A DNA stretch of 64,000 nt from contig JAGZSY010000014.1 in NCBI GenBank assembly GCA_018380885.1, positions 1 to 64,000 on the forward strand. Direction: 5' to 3'. The DNA comes from Enterocloster asparagiformis (lineage in GTDB: Bacteria > Bacillota > Clostridia > Lachnospirales > Lachnospiraceae). The notes beneath the pieces are model-generated. The model was not told where the DNA came from, ran no database searches, and saw only the letters and a list, made by a program, of their open reading frames with translations. The translations under genes and the position numbers were made by a program. Every line of letters begins with the position of its first letter. Positions within the stretch are counted from its first letter, which is position 1. Below are positions 15,871 to 23,990 of this stretch, in pieces.

Positions 15871-17111
15871 TGTGCTGCTTTCGTCTCCTCTGGTTCATTA
15901 TTGGGAATGACCTCCTCCTGCGCCAGGGGCACCGCTTTCTGGATTTGCTCCAGCGTTACGAACTGCCCGGTGATGGTACATTTGGTTGCACTCGTTTCTA
16001 TTCTATCATTATTTTCGAGAATTTGTACCCCTTTTTCTGTTAATTTTTGCATGTACAGCGCTTTTTCCTGATCTCCGATGCGCCTTAGCTCCTCCTCGGT
16101 ATACTTCCGGTCGTAGACGGACATCTCTTTTCCCCCGATATCCCCCAGATAAACCGGCAGGTAAAAATTAGAAAAAAGCTTCAGCTGACGCTCCTCCATC
16201 ACATAGTCCCACTGACTGTCCCCAAAGGAAGGCAGCAGAAACGTAAAGGAGGCGGCCCCCGCCTTCACATACCATCCCCTGCGGGTTTTCCCCGTGGGGA
16301 CGCGCTCCGTGTGCATCAGCGGGAAGGATTTTTGGTACTGGTTCATCGTCCTGGCCGTCACGTCCGCGTCCGCCCGCACCCCGTAGCGGTTGACCTCCTC
16401 CTCGGCGTCGTTCTTGATGGAAACAATCCCCTTCACCAGCACCTGTCCCTCCTCCACCTCGTCCCCGATGGCCACCTGGGCAGTGCCCTGGCGCACGATC
16501 ATGGAGGTGATCACCCCCGGCTTGGCCGCCACCAGGTCGCAGGGCGTCTCATCCTTCTCAGGCAGCACGGAAATGACCTCATTTTCCTTGATGTGGATCA
16601 AAAGCCTGGTCCCGGACACCCGGGCCGAAACCCAGGTGATCTCCGGAAAATTGGCCCTGAACCCGCTCTCCAGCGCCTCGCAGTCGATCCTCTTTTTATA
16701 CATCCCATAATTCACGTCCTGCTCCGCCAGATACCGCACCAAGGTATCATACGTGTAGTGGTAATTTCCCTCAAACTCAATATCCCACACAAACAGGCTC
16801 ATCGCATACAAAAAAACAAAAAAGCCGGCCACCCCGGCTCCGAACAGCTTGCGCTTCCGGTTGCGGTACAAAAAGAAGGGCAGCCCATGCCGCTCCAGAA
16901 TCCGCAGCCTCACCCTGGACTTTTTCACCAGGGGCCTCACCCTGCGGTATCCCGGAACCGTCATGTAAAACTCATAATCCCCATCCTTGCAGAGAATGCC
17001 CCATATCTCCAGCTTTCTCGCGTTGCACAGGTTCAAAAAGCGCTCCGGCGAATACCCGTGAAGCCTGAGCTTCACATATCCGTGCCAGTTATGTAGCAGC
17101 CGTTCCACCAC
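15867..17111 (-). CDS. yqfD: Sporulation protein YqfD
   Basis: This 414-residue membrane protein belongs to the YqfD family, sigma-E controlled in Bacillus subtilis and needed for normal spore formation. A cytoplasmic N-terminal part (about 1-85, with YVKLRLHGYSPERFLNLC) precedes one membrane span (GVAGFFVFLYAMSLFVW, near residue 98) and a large extracytoplasmic part with a POTRA-like start and the motif VSARVSGTRLLIHIKE. The start codon is GTG, with AGGAGG ahead of it. It is 32 bases downstream of yqfC and overlaps phoH by 4 bases, the standard order for the group. Confidence 0.94.
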   Translation of the reverse strand: MVERLLHNWHGYVKLRLHGYSPERFLNLCNARKLEIWGILCKDGDYEFYMTVPGYRRVRPLVKKSRVRLRILERHGLPFFLYRNRKRKLFGAGVAGFFVFLYAMSLFVWDIEFEGNYHYTYDTLVRYLAEQDVNYGMYKKRIDCEALESGFRANFPEITWVSARVSGTRLLIHIKENEVISVLPEKDETPCDLVAAKPGVITSMIVRQGTAQVAIGDEVEEGQVLVKGIVSIKNDAEEEVNRYGVRADADVTARTMNQYQKSFPLMHTERVPTGKTRRGWYVKAGAASFTFLLPSFGDSQWDYVMEERQLKLFSNFYLPVYLGDIGGKEMSVYDRKYTEEELRRIGDQEKALYMQKLTEKGVQILENNDRIETSATKCTITGQFVTLEQIQKAVPLAQEEVIPNNEPEETKAAQ

Positions 17112-17143
17112 CGCAGCCTCCTCCTCTCCTCACTCAGGCCGTA

Positions 17144-17413
17144 TCAGGCTTCAAACTCCAGAGACTGTATCTGGCCCGTAATCTTCATTTCCTCGCTGGT
17201 ATAATATTCGATCATCAGGCGCGCCCCGTGAACAATCACCTTACAGGTCCTGGCCTGCACCTTCACCAGCGTATCTGTATATAAAAGGATGCTGCGATAA
17301 TTCTCAATACAGACCTCCCGCCGTCCCACAAAGCTGACCAGCACATCCCCCAGCATCACATCCCGCGGAAGCCCCAGCGCAGTCACCGCCGCCGCCTTCG
17401 ATTCCCCTAACAT
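17144..17413 (-). CDS. yqfC: Sporulation protein YqfC
   Basis: This 89-residue small protein of the YabP/YqfC family is made in the mother cell in Bacillus subtilis. The pattern DVMLGDVLVSFVGRREVCIENY followed by ILLYTDTLVKVQ and VHGARLMIEYYT is typical. Its molecular role is unknown. It is the first gene of the yqfC-yqfD-phoH-ybeY operon and has a sigma-E-like promoter about 35 bases upstream. Confidence 0.92.
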   Translation of the reverse strand: MLGESKAAAVTALGLPRDVMLGDVLVSFVGRREVCIENYRSILLYTDTLVKVQARTCKVIVHGARLMIEYYTSEEMKITGQIQSLEFEA

Positions 17414-17445
17414 AATCCCTCACTCCCGACACACTGGTTCCCTTT

Positions 17446-17475
17446 ATTATATGCGCCACCCCGTCAAAAATACCC
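17446..17475 (-). promoter_or_regulatory. Sigma-E-like promoter of the yqfC operon
   Basis: GGGTATT, 15 bases, then CATATAAT resembles the sigma-E pair KMATATT-N14/15-CATACAMT (5 of 7 at -35). A sigma-A reading fails because the TTGACG present is only 10 bases from TATAAT. This agrees with the known mother-cell expression of yqfC and yqfD. Confidence 0.55.
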
Positions 17476-17519
17476 TTCACATTTCCCTTTAAGTTGTCTC
17501 CCTATTCCCGAAATCCCCA

Positions 17520-17764
17520 GCGCCTTCGCCGCGGGAGGGCAGTCCCGGGCGATTGCGAAGCGGACCGCAGCCACTTATGGCCGGGGAGCGGCAAAACCGT
17601 GGAGAAATCGGGGCCACAAAGCCCCGATTTCAGGCGACTTGAGCGAAGAAATCCATCAGGATTTCTCCGCGAATGGAGCCGGTGCCGCGGTTTTGCCGTT
17701 CCCCGGACATTAGAGGCTGCGCTTCGCTTCGCAGTCCTGGGCTGCCCTCCCGCGGCGAAGGCGC
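17520..17764. repeat. 245-base imperfect palindromic element
   Basis: Two arms of about 80 bases, 17520-17602 and 17685-17764, are inverted copies: gcgccttcgccgcgggaggg against ccctcccgcggcgaaggcgc, and ccggggagcggcaaaaccgt against ccgcggttttgccgttcccc. Between them are two perfect small hairpins, aaatcggggc/gccccgattt (17605-17630) and agaaatcc/ggatttct (17647-17666). Both strands carry open frames of about 110 codons, which follow from the symmetry and look non-coding. It could be a MITE-like or REP-like element, or a structured RNA. No target duplication was identified. Confidence 0.85.
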
Positions 17765-17793
17765 GTCCCTTTCGCGAAAATTCCACATTTCCC

Positions 17794-17822
17794 TCACATT
17801 TCCCATCCCCCCCGAATACACT
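17794..17822 (+). promoter_or_regulatory. Sigma-E-like promoter of the DUF4397 gene
   Basis: TCACATT matches KMATATT at 6 of 7 positions. After a 14-base spacer comes AATACACT, 7 of 8 against CATACAMT. No sigma-A -35 fits the nearby TATACT. A sigma-K reading (AC, 17 bases, AATACACTA) is also possible. Either predicts mother-cell expression. Confidence 0.5.
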
Positions 17823-17854
17823 ATACTGAATCAATCAAACACAGTGAGGTCAAT

Positions 17855-18751
17855 ATGAATCGTCAGTCCTACTATCCAGACAGAAATGACGAAGCCACCA
17901 TCGTCAGCACCGCTGCGGTGGACAACGAAGCCGGAACCCCGGTCATTCCGCTTCCCAATCCCGGCGAGGGCGGCCCCGTCGCCGACGGCAATACATCCAT
18001 GCCGGACGCCAACGTTCCGGTCATCCCCCTTCCCAATCCCGGCGAAGGAGGTCCTGTTGCCGGCGGCAACCCGCCCATCTACCGCCCCATCATTCCCGGA
18101 ATCGGCGGCAACGTAACCATTATCCCCGGAATCACCTTCCCCTGCTCCTCCTGCAATAACAACAGCTACGGAAGAGTCCGGTTCCTCAACGCCTCCAACG
18201 GCTACCAGCCCTTCTTCGTGTATCTGGGCAACTGGCTGGTGGCCAGCCGCTTCGGCAACGGAGACATGACCAACTATCTCCAGGCCATCTCCGGCAGCCA
18301 GACCGTGACCATCTCCGGCTCCAACGGCTATGTCTATGTGCAGAAGCAGATCACCGTGCGCGCAGGCAGTTCCATGACCGTGGCCATCATCAACACCGCC
18401 AGCGGCTTAGACATTATGGAAATCTCCGATCTCTCCTGCAACGCGCCCTCCGGCACCAGCTGCCTGCGGGTCTCCAACCTCTCCCTGGACCTGGGGCCCT
18501 TCGACGTGACCATCGGCAACCAGAACAGCAGCTACACGCCCTTCACCAACGTGCGCTACCGCGAGGTTACGCCCTACACCAGCTTCTATCCCGGCTGGTA
18601 CCAGCTCTACATTTCCAGAACCGGCTCCCAGCCCAATATCTCCGTTGCCACGGCGGCAGCCAACATGAGCGCCAACACCTCCTACACCCTCTACATCTTC
18701 AACGCCGCCAACGCCGTGGACGGCCTGAGGACCATGGTGGTGTCCAACTAA
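17855..18751 (+). CDS. DUF4397-domain protein with Pro/Gly repeats
   Basis: This 298-residue protein has no signal peptide. The N-terminal 100 residues are disordered, with the segment VPVIPLPNPGEGGPVA present twice and then PPIYRPIIPGIGGNV. A Cys pair (CSSC) marks the start of the folded part at about residue 105. The rest, beginning YGRVRFLNASNG, is a DUF4397 beta-sandwich followed by a second, similar half. DUF4397 proteins are often found at cell or spore surfaces. The function is unknown. The divergent position to the sporulation operon and the sigma-E-like promoter suggest a spore-coat or mother-cell protein. This is inference only. Confidence 0.8.
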   Translation: MNRQSYYPDRNDEATIVSTAAVDNEAGTPVIPLPNPGEGGPVADGNTSMPDANVPVIPLPNPGEGGPVAGGNPPIYRPIIPGIGGNVTIIPGITFPCSSCNNNSYGRVRFLNASNGYQPFFVYLGNWLVASRFGNGDMTNYLQAISGSQTVTISGSNGYVYVQKQITVRAGSSMTVAIINTASGLDIMEISDLSCNAPSGTSCLRVSNLSLDLGPFDVTIGNQNSSYTPFTNVRYREVTPYTSFYPGWYQLYISRTGSQPNISVATAAANMSANTSYTLYIFNAANAVDGLRTMVVSN

Positions 18752-18780
18752 GCCAGTCCCGCGGGAAATCATCCCGCACA

Positions 18781-18825
18781 AAAAACACAGGGGATAGCCG
18801 GACAGTCCGGCAGCCCCTGTGTTTT
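18781..18825. terminator. Bidirectional terminator between DUF4397 and PTS regulator genes
   Basis: AAACACAGGGG pairs with CCCCTGTGTTTT around a GC-rich inner hairpin (GCCGGAC/GTCCGGC), with A and T runs on opposite sides. It suits both converging genes. Confidence 0.9.
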
Positions 18826-18830
18826 CTCAT

Positions 18831-20867
18831 CTACAGCACTTCAAACTCACAATTCAGAACGCTCTGGTACGCATTTTCCTCGCTCCTACTCTCCTCCAGC
18901 TCCCGGATCAGGCCCGTGGTCTTGACCATGCGCATGAGGGTCACCACCGCCGGAATGTGCTCCTTGGAATCCTTGCTGGCAAGACAGAAAATCACCCGCA
19001 CCTTCTTTTCCCCAAAGCACACCGGCGTCTCCGTGATCAGCAGGCTCAGGCTGGTCTGGCAAATGCCCTCCACGCCCTTGCCGTGCAGCAGCGCAAAGGA
19101 GCCGTCCGACACGGAGTAAAACCCCTGTTCCTCGATAAAGCCGATCATATTGTCCACATAACACGCCTCGATGAAGCCGCGTTTTAGCAGCAGACCCGCG
19201 CTCATGCGCACGGCCTCCCGCCACTCCAGCGCTTCCCCGCACAGGCGGATGCAGTCGTACTTTAAAAAGCTGCTGAAGCTCTTGGGGTTGGTGAAGGGCT
19301 TCACCGTCTGGTAGCCCAGCTCCTTCTCGATCACATCCAGGACCCTGGCCCTGGTGTGGTCGTCCAAAAAACCCAGCTTTTCCTCGATGGCGTAATAGCT
19401 GGACAGGATCGTCTTGCGCGGAATCCCCAGGCGCTCGATGGCCGCCCGGTCCTCGGGCTGGAGAATTGGGTTCACCACCAGGCAGGGCCTGGGCAGGCTG
19501 TTGTTCAGCTTGATGGTGGAGAGCACGTAATCGATGGCCGCCCAGTCCGGGTACGCCGAAATCTTGTAAATAGGGATGGTGTCCAGGATGTGGATCTGAT
19601 ACTCGCTGAGCAGTGATTCCTTCAGCATAGTGGTCGTGCCGTACCCGTGCCCGCAGACCAGAAGCACCCGCTTGTAGGGCACGCTCTTCATCCGCTTCAG
19701 GCTGGCCATAAAACAGACGGTCAGGTACACGATCTCGTCCTCGTTGTTGATCTCCTTCAAAATGTCAATCTCGCCGCACACCTGGGCCATCAGATTGTAC
19801 ATCTGCCGGTCCTGGGGCCGCAGCAGGGCGATCATGTTGTCCCGGATGCTCACATGGTTGTTGATGCGCTGGATTAAGGGAATCATGTGGTTTAACAGTC
19901 CCTCCACCAGGGTCCTGTCCTTGTCAAAGGGCATGTTCAGCCGTTTGGACATCGCGGAGATCAGGGAAAATGTCACCGCCTCCGCCTGCACAGGGTCCAC
20001 GTCCGCGTTTCCCCCGGCGATCTTGTTGGTGAAATCAAACATTTTCGCCATCATGCAGATGTGCTCCCCCGAGACCTGGCGGCCGATAATCTCCTCCAGG
20101 CGCTTCCCGAACCGCTCAAACGCCTCCCGGTTGAAATCGGGCGCCACCGTGATGTCCAGGGGGTAGACCTTTCCGTGGAGAATATACCAGACCAACACCA
20201 CCACGTTGGACATGTACCACAGGTAGGAGCTGCTGGTCAGCGTGCACTTCAACTCCTCTAACAGATCGTCCACCGCCATCACCACGCCGGCCACGGACAC
20301 GCCCTCAAAGGCCTTGTGAATGATATGGATACAGTAAAATTCATAGGAATTGTAATTGGTAAAGGGATTGATCAAATACTCGATGTACTTGCGGAACTCC
20401 TGGTTGAGCAGAGTGGCCCGCTTGATCTTCGGCCCGGCCAGATAGAATTTCCCCGAGTAGCCGATGCCCATCCCGTCCTTTTTCAACGTCTCGTCCAAAG
20501 CCGCCATGTCATTTTTCACCGTGGAGCGGGATACCCTAAACTGCTCGCTCAGCTGGTTGATCTTCAAATCCTCGTTGCGGATCATCAGGATCAGAAGCAG
20601 AATGGACATGCGCTCCTTGCCGGTGTATATGACCTCGTTTCCGTCCTCCATCCCCTTTAAATCCAGGCTTTCCGGGTAAACCAGCACCCCCTTGGAATGC
20701 TTTTCAATCTCCGGCAGGCGCTCCAAGGACAGGATATCGTTGATCCGGTCCACGTCGTAGCGCACGCTCCGCTCGGAGACGTCTAAATCCCTGGCGATCT
20801 CCTTGAAGGAGGACTGGCCGTGGGATTTCAGGTAACGGATGATGTTCAGCATTCTTCCATTAAACAT
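18831..20867 (-). CDS. PRD-containing PTS regulator, BglG/MtlR-like
   Basis: This 678-residue regulator begins with a DeoR/HTH_11-type winged helix (IIRYLKSHGQSSFKEIARDL, then DVSERSVRYDVDRIN) and has a second helix-turn-helix (INQLSEQFRVSRSTVKNDMA) near residue 110. Two PTS regulation domains follow, roughly 190-400. Then come an EIIB-like domain with phospho-acceptor Cys (LLVCGHGYGTTTML) and an EIIA-like domain containing LLHGKG near residue 605. The layout is that of MtlR/LicR-type DNA-binding activators, switched by PTS phosphorylation at the PRDs and EII domains. It is the last gene after EIIA, EIIC and EIIB of a fructose-family PTS, and so likely its activator. The start at 20867 was chosen from the GAGG site. 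Confidence 0.88.
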   Translation of the reverse strand: MFNGRMLNIIRYLKSHGQSSFKEIARDLDVSERSVRYDVDRINDILSLERLPEIEKHSKGVLVYPESLDLKGMEDGNEVIYTGKERMSILLLILMIRNEDLKINQLSEQFRVSRSTVKNDMAALDETLKKDGMGIGYSGKFYLAGPKIKRATLLNQEFRKYIEYLINPFTNYNSYEFYCIHIIHKAFEGVSVAGVVMAVDDLLEELKCTLTSSSYLWYMSNVVVLVWYILHGKVYPLDITVAPDFNREAFERFGKRLEEIIGRQVSGEHICMMAKMFDFTNKIAGGNADVDPVQAEAVTFSLISAMSKRLNMPFDKDRTLVEGLLNHMIPLIQRINNHVSIRDNMIALLRPQDRQMYNLMAQVCGEIDILKEINNEDEIVYLTVCFMASLKRMKSVPYKRVLLVCGHGYGTTTMLKESLLSEYQIHILDTIPIYKISAYPDWAAIDYVLSTIKLNNSLPRPCLVVNPILQPEDRAAIERLGIPRKTILSSYYAIEEKLGFLDDHTRARVLDVIEKELGYQTVKPFTNPKSFSSFLKYDCIRLCGEALEWREAVRMSAGLLLKRGFIEACYVDNMIGFIEEQGFYSVSDGSFALLHGKGVEGICQTSLSLLITETPVCFGEKKVRVIFCLASKDSKEHIPAVVTLMRMVKTTGLIRELEESRSEENAYQSVLNCEFEVL

Positions 20868-20921
20868 TTCTGCCTCTCCCCAAATTGACTCAGGCAATGG
20901 CCTGCGGCCCACTGCCCACAA

Positions 20922-20959
20922 CAGGACAAGAGGGGATGCTCCCCTCTCCCCTCGTCCTG
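20922..20959 (-). other. Intercistronic hairpin between EIIB and regulator genes
   Basis: On the minus strand CAGGAC-GAGGGGA pairs with TCCCCTC-GTCCTG (two bulged bases). No T-run follows. It may reduce read-through into the regulator gene or stabilise the upstream PTS message. Confidence 0.5.
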
Positions 20960-21005
20960 CTTCCCATATGTAGCGTTTCTATAGCCGGTACTCCCCTTGT
21001 CCGTA

Positions 21006-21314
21006 CTACTGGAACGTGTCCTGAATCTTTTTCATCACGGCGTCGGACTTCTTGATCAGATCGGAAACGCCCATCTTCAAAACCTTTTTGCCCTTAAAGC
21101 GGTCCAATCCCTCCAGAGCCACATCGTTTACCAGAACCACGCAGACCGCCTCGTCGATGTCCTTCTGCTTGAGCTGATTCTCAACGCCGGCTCCGCCCTG
21201 GGTCTCGATCAGAACCTCGATGCCTAACTTCTCGCCGGAGAGCTTTAAAGCCTCCGCTGCCATATAAGTGTGCGCCACGCCCGACGGGCAGGATGTAATA
21301 CCGACTACCTTCAT
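21006..21314 (-). CDS. PTS fructose-family EIIB component
   Basis: This 102-residue cytoplasmic phosphocarrier passes phosphate from EIIA to the sugar at EIIC. The phospho-Cys is in ITSCPSGVAHTYMAAEAL, the exact fructose-family EIIB signature, at about residue 9. The separate polypeptide contrasts with the fused fruA of many bacteria. It lies 72 bases after the EIIC gene. Confidence 0.95.
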   Translation of the reverse strand: MKVVGITSCPSGVAHTYMAAEALKLSGEKLGIEVLIETQGGAGVENQLKQKDIDEAVCVVLVNDVALEGLDRFKGKKVLKMGVSDLIKKSDAVMKKIQDTFQ

Positions 21315-21386
21315 GTTTTTTTCCTCCTGAAATTTTTCTGTTTTCTGTTTATTTGTAGGGACCTGCGCCCAGGGGCGCCGTAAATC

Positions 21387-22451
21387 TTATAAATCGTCAA
21401 ATGTGATCTCGTCCAGATCATCTTCCTCCACGGCCTTCACAACCGCGTCATCCATATTGTTCTTCTTCAGTAAGTTTACCATAATTGCGGTCACAAATCC
21501 ACCTGCCAGCACGGAAATAAAGTACCAGATTCTGCCCTCGACCACCGGCAGCACGATCAGTCCGCCCCAGGGCGCATGGTTCAGCACTCCTGTCAGGAAG
21601 GGGATGATGTTTCCAACCACAGCGCCCACGATCAGGGACGGGATTACGCGCAGCGGATCGTTGGCTGCAAAGGGGATGGCTCCCTCGGTGATGCCCACGC
21701 AGCCCATGAGGATTGCGGCCTTACCCGCTTCCTTCTCCTCGGAGTTGTACTTCTTGGGAGCCAGCAGGGTGGCGATGCCCATGCCGATGGGCGGGGTGCA
21801 GATGGCGACGCCCACACCGCCCATCAGGTAGGGAAGGGTGTCGACCTGGGTCTGTGCGAACAGGGTTGCAACCTTGTTGACCGGGCCGCCCATGTCAAAC
21901 GCGGTCATAGCGCCCAAGATGGAGGCCAGCGGAACCTTGCCCACGTCGCCCAGGCTGGACAGCCAGTTGGTCAGTCCATTCATCACAGCAGCGATAGGAC
22001 CGCCGATTCCCCAGACGATGATTCCGCCGGTGATAAAGGTGCCCACCAGGGGATAGATGAAGATGGAGCCCAGCGTTTTAAGGGAGATGGGAAGCTTGAT
22101 CCGCTTCAGCTGCTTTACGACCACGCCGGCGATCAGGCCGGCCGCCATGCCGCCCAGGAAGCCCGCGCCCATCTCTTTTGCCAGGTACGCGCCGATCATA
22201 CCGGGCGCCAGGCCGGGCTTGTCGGCGATGGAGTAGGCGATGTAACCGCCCAGAACCGGGACGAACAGCGTCAGGCCGCCAAGGCCGATCTGCGCCAATC
22301 CGGCCAGCCAGCCGGTCTCCGGGGTAGCCGCTCCCGCGGGGTTTAACATAACCGCTAAGGAGAACAGGATACCGCCTGCCACGATAAACGGGATCATGTG
22401 GGACGTACCTGTCAAAATATGTTTTTTCAGTATCTTTATCTGCTCTTTCAT
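21387..22451 (-). CDS. PTS fructose-family EIIC permease
   Basis: This 354-residue membrane permease has about 8-10 hydrophobic segments. It begins LKKHILTGTSHMIPFIVAGG, the usual EIIC-Fru start, and contains GITEGAIPFAANDPLRV, the conserved substrate-site block. It ends in a short acidic cytoplasmic tail. Sugar specificity cannot be read: fructose, mannose derivatives such as mannosylglycerate, and other substrates all occur in this family. Its start lies 4 bases past the EIIA stop, so the two are coupled. Confidence 0.93.
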   Translation of the reverse strand: MKEQIKILKKHILTGTSHMIPFIVAGGILFSLAVMLNPAGAATPETGWLAGLAQIGLGGLTLFVPVLGGYIAYSIADKPGLAPGMIGAYLAKEMGAGFLGGMAAGLIAGVVVKQLKRIKLPISLKTLGSIFIYPLVGTFITGGIIVWGIGGPIAAVMNGLTNWLSSLGDVGKVPLASILGAMTAFDMGGPVNKVATLFAQTQVDTLPYLMGGVGVAICTPPIGMGIATLLAPKKYNSEEKEAGKAAILMGCVGITEGAIPFAANDPLRVIPSLIVGAVVGNIIPFLTGVLNHAPWGGLIVLPVVEGRIWYFISVLAGGFVTAIMVNLLKKNNMDDAVVKAVEEDDLDEITFDDL

Positions 22452-22455
22452 CTCA

Positions 22456-22905
22456 TTACCCCTCCAAAACTTCCGTCAAGATTTGATATACCTGCTCCTT
22501 GGTGCTGTTTCTCAGCGACTCCCTGAACTCCTCGTGCATGAGCTTTCTGGACAGGTTCGCCAGAATCTTCATGTGGGTGTCCCCGGCCTCGGCCAGAGGA
22601 CACGCGATCAGGATGATCAGGTCCGCGCTCTCGCCGCTCTCCTCGTTCCAAACCACCGGCTTTGCGGTGCGGCCGAAGCAGACGCTGGCCTCCAGAACCT
22701 TGTCGGTCTTGCCGTGAGGCAGACCCATGTCAAACCCTACGAAGGTGGGGGAAATGGCCTCCCTGGCCAAAACGTCCTGGAAAAATCCTTCCGTGTCCGT
22801 GATCTTGCCGGCCTTGCCCAACTCCTCGGCCAGCGTGTGGATCACATCTTTTTTCTCCCCCTGGATGTCGAACACGATGCAATTCTCATTGATTAACTTA
22901 CCCAT
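22456..22905 (-). CDS. PTS fructose-family EIIA component
   Basis: This 149-residue phosphocarrier accepts phosphate from HPr on the His of GLPHGKTD near residue 62. The family pattern EAISPTFVGFDMGLPH and the C-terminal LANLSRKLMHEEFRESL are present. It is the first gene of the PTS operon, with AGGAGG ahead of it, a plausible promoter about 90-120 bases upstream, and a palindromic operator-like site in the leader. Confidence 0.93.
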   Translation of the reverse strand: MGKLINENCIVFDIQGEKKDVIHTLAEELGKAGKITDTEGFFQDVLAREAISPTFVGFDMGLPHGKTDKVLEASVCFGRTAKPVVWNEESGESADLIILIACPLAEAGDTHMKILANLSRKLMHEEFRESLRNSTKEQVYQILTEVLEG

Positions 22906-22950
22906 CTAAAAACCTCCTGCCCGGTCTCGCCGGATCATTTAAAATTCTCT

Positions 22951-22964
22951 TTCAAGCGCTTGAA
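22951..22964. promoter_or_regulatory. Operator-like palindrome before the PTS operon
   Basis: TTCAAGCGCTTGAA is a perfect 14-base palindrome with the AAGCGCTT core seen in LacI/CcpA-family sites, although the outer bases differ from the Bacillus cre consensus. It lies about 30 bases downstream of the predicted -10, suited to road-block repression. Confidence 0.5.
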
Positions 22965-22992
22965 GAGGAACTGTTTATCTCTTACATGGGAT

Positions 22993-23021
22993 ATCATAAA
23001 GCCTGGAACGCATTTTGAACA
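22993..23021 (-). promoter_or_regulatory. Probable promoter of the PTS operon
   Basis: TATGAT (22993-22998) is a good -10. At 17 bases upstream is TGTTCA, a poor -35 with 3 of 6 matches, as expected for an activator-dependent promoter. Confidence 0.4.
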
Positions 23022-23071
23022 GATAGAAGATTTGAAAAAAGTTTTTACAGAAATTTAAGGATTGCCGCCGT

Positions 23072-23108
23072 ACAAAAACAGGCGGCCGCACATGTCCGTG
23101 CAGCCGCC
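23072..23108 (-). terminator. Terminator after the RDD-protein gene
   Basis: GGCGGCTGCAC and GTGCGGCCGCC form an 11-base stem with one wobble pair and a 6-base loop, followed by TGTTTTTGT on the minus strand. Confidence 0.85.
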
Positions 23109-23138
23109 CAGCCGCGGTTTGGGCTATTTTTTAGCTGT

Positions 23139-23963
23139 TCAGTTTTCGGGCTGTTCGCAGACAAGCTTCACCGTCAGCGCCTTGGAGGACGAGACCAGCA
23201 AAACGGTGATCTCACAGCCGTCCTCCCCCGCCCGTTCCAGCACCCGGACATTGCCCTTGTAGCCGGCCTCATCCTCCTCCTGGCGGGCAAAGCCCTCATT
23301 TTGAATCAGGTATTCCATATATTGCTCCAGAAGCTCATTCCCATCCCCATGGACCACATATTGGTACTGCGCTTCGGAAACGCCCGAGCCGCTGCTGGAG
23401 GAGTAGCCCGCCAGCCGATGTTTTCCCAGCACCGTGTAGACCGAAGGAATCTTCTCGTCCCTTACCGTGTAATACTCCTCCTTGGAAACCTGATTGAGCA
23501 CCAGGTAAGTGACTGAGAACATCAGCGCGAAAAATATCGCGATACCCCCGGCGACCTTTAACAGGGTTTTCCAGAGAGGCGCTTTGGGGCCCTGCACATA
23601 AGAGAGGCGCAGCCGCCTGTCGTAGGGCATACGGCCGCCAAGGCAGAGATAGATGATCAGCGTCACGGGCCACACGACCACCAGCAGCCATTTAAAAACG
23701 ATATGCAGGAAGGATATGGCCAGCTTGGCGTTCCCCTCCCCCTGATCCCAGTTCAGGCGCAGACCAAGGAGCCATTTTCCCAGCGTCATCCCCTTAAACT
23801 TGTAATCCGCGATCAAAAAGTAGGCCAGAAACAGCCAAAACAGCCCCAGCGCAACGACCAGGGGATCTCCCTTCGGGGCGACAGCGTTGTTCAAATTGAT
23901 CAGCACAAAACCCGCGGTCAGCAAAATCATATAATCAATTAAAAATGCTACGATTCGTTTCAT
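23139..23963 (-). CDS. RDD-family membrane protein
   Basis: This 274-residue protein has an N-terminal RDD module of three membrane segments. The R and first D are in RIVAFLIDYMILL, and the third landmark is GMTLGKWLLGLRL. A fourth hydrophobic segment (about residues 150-170) precedes a soluble extracytoplasmic domain of about 105 residues without a recognised family. The start at 23963 is ATG with GGAGG upstream; the upstream extension would use TTG. The function is unknown. RDD proteins include possible ion exchangers. It is 27 bases after the DUF2262 gene and ends at a terminator. Confidence 0.85.
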   Translation of the reverse strand: MKRIVAFLIDYMILLTAGFVLINLNNAVAPKGDPLVVALGLFWLFLAYFLIADYKFKGMTLGKWLLGLRLNWDQGEGNAKLAISFLHIVFKWLLVVVWPVTLIIYLCLGGRMPYDRRLRLSYVQGPKAPLWKTLLKVAGGIAIFFALMFSVTYLVLNQVSKEEYYTVRDEKIPSVYTVLGKHRLAGYSSSSGSGVSEAQYQYVVHGDGNELLEQYMEYLIQNEGFARQEEDEAGYKGNVRVLERAGEDGCEITVLLVSSSKALTVKLVCEQPEN

Positions 23964-23990
23964 ACTCCATATCCTCCCGGACAAACGTCC

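Noticed and set aside
17494..17834. Two overlapping open frames of about 110 codons on opposite strands
   Set aside because: They follow from the symmetry and GC content of the palindrome. Neither has a proper ribosome site or family resemblance.
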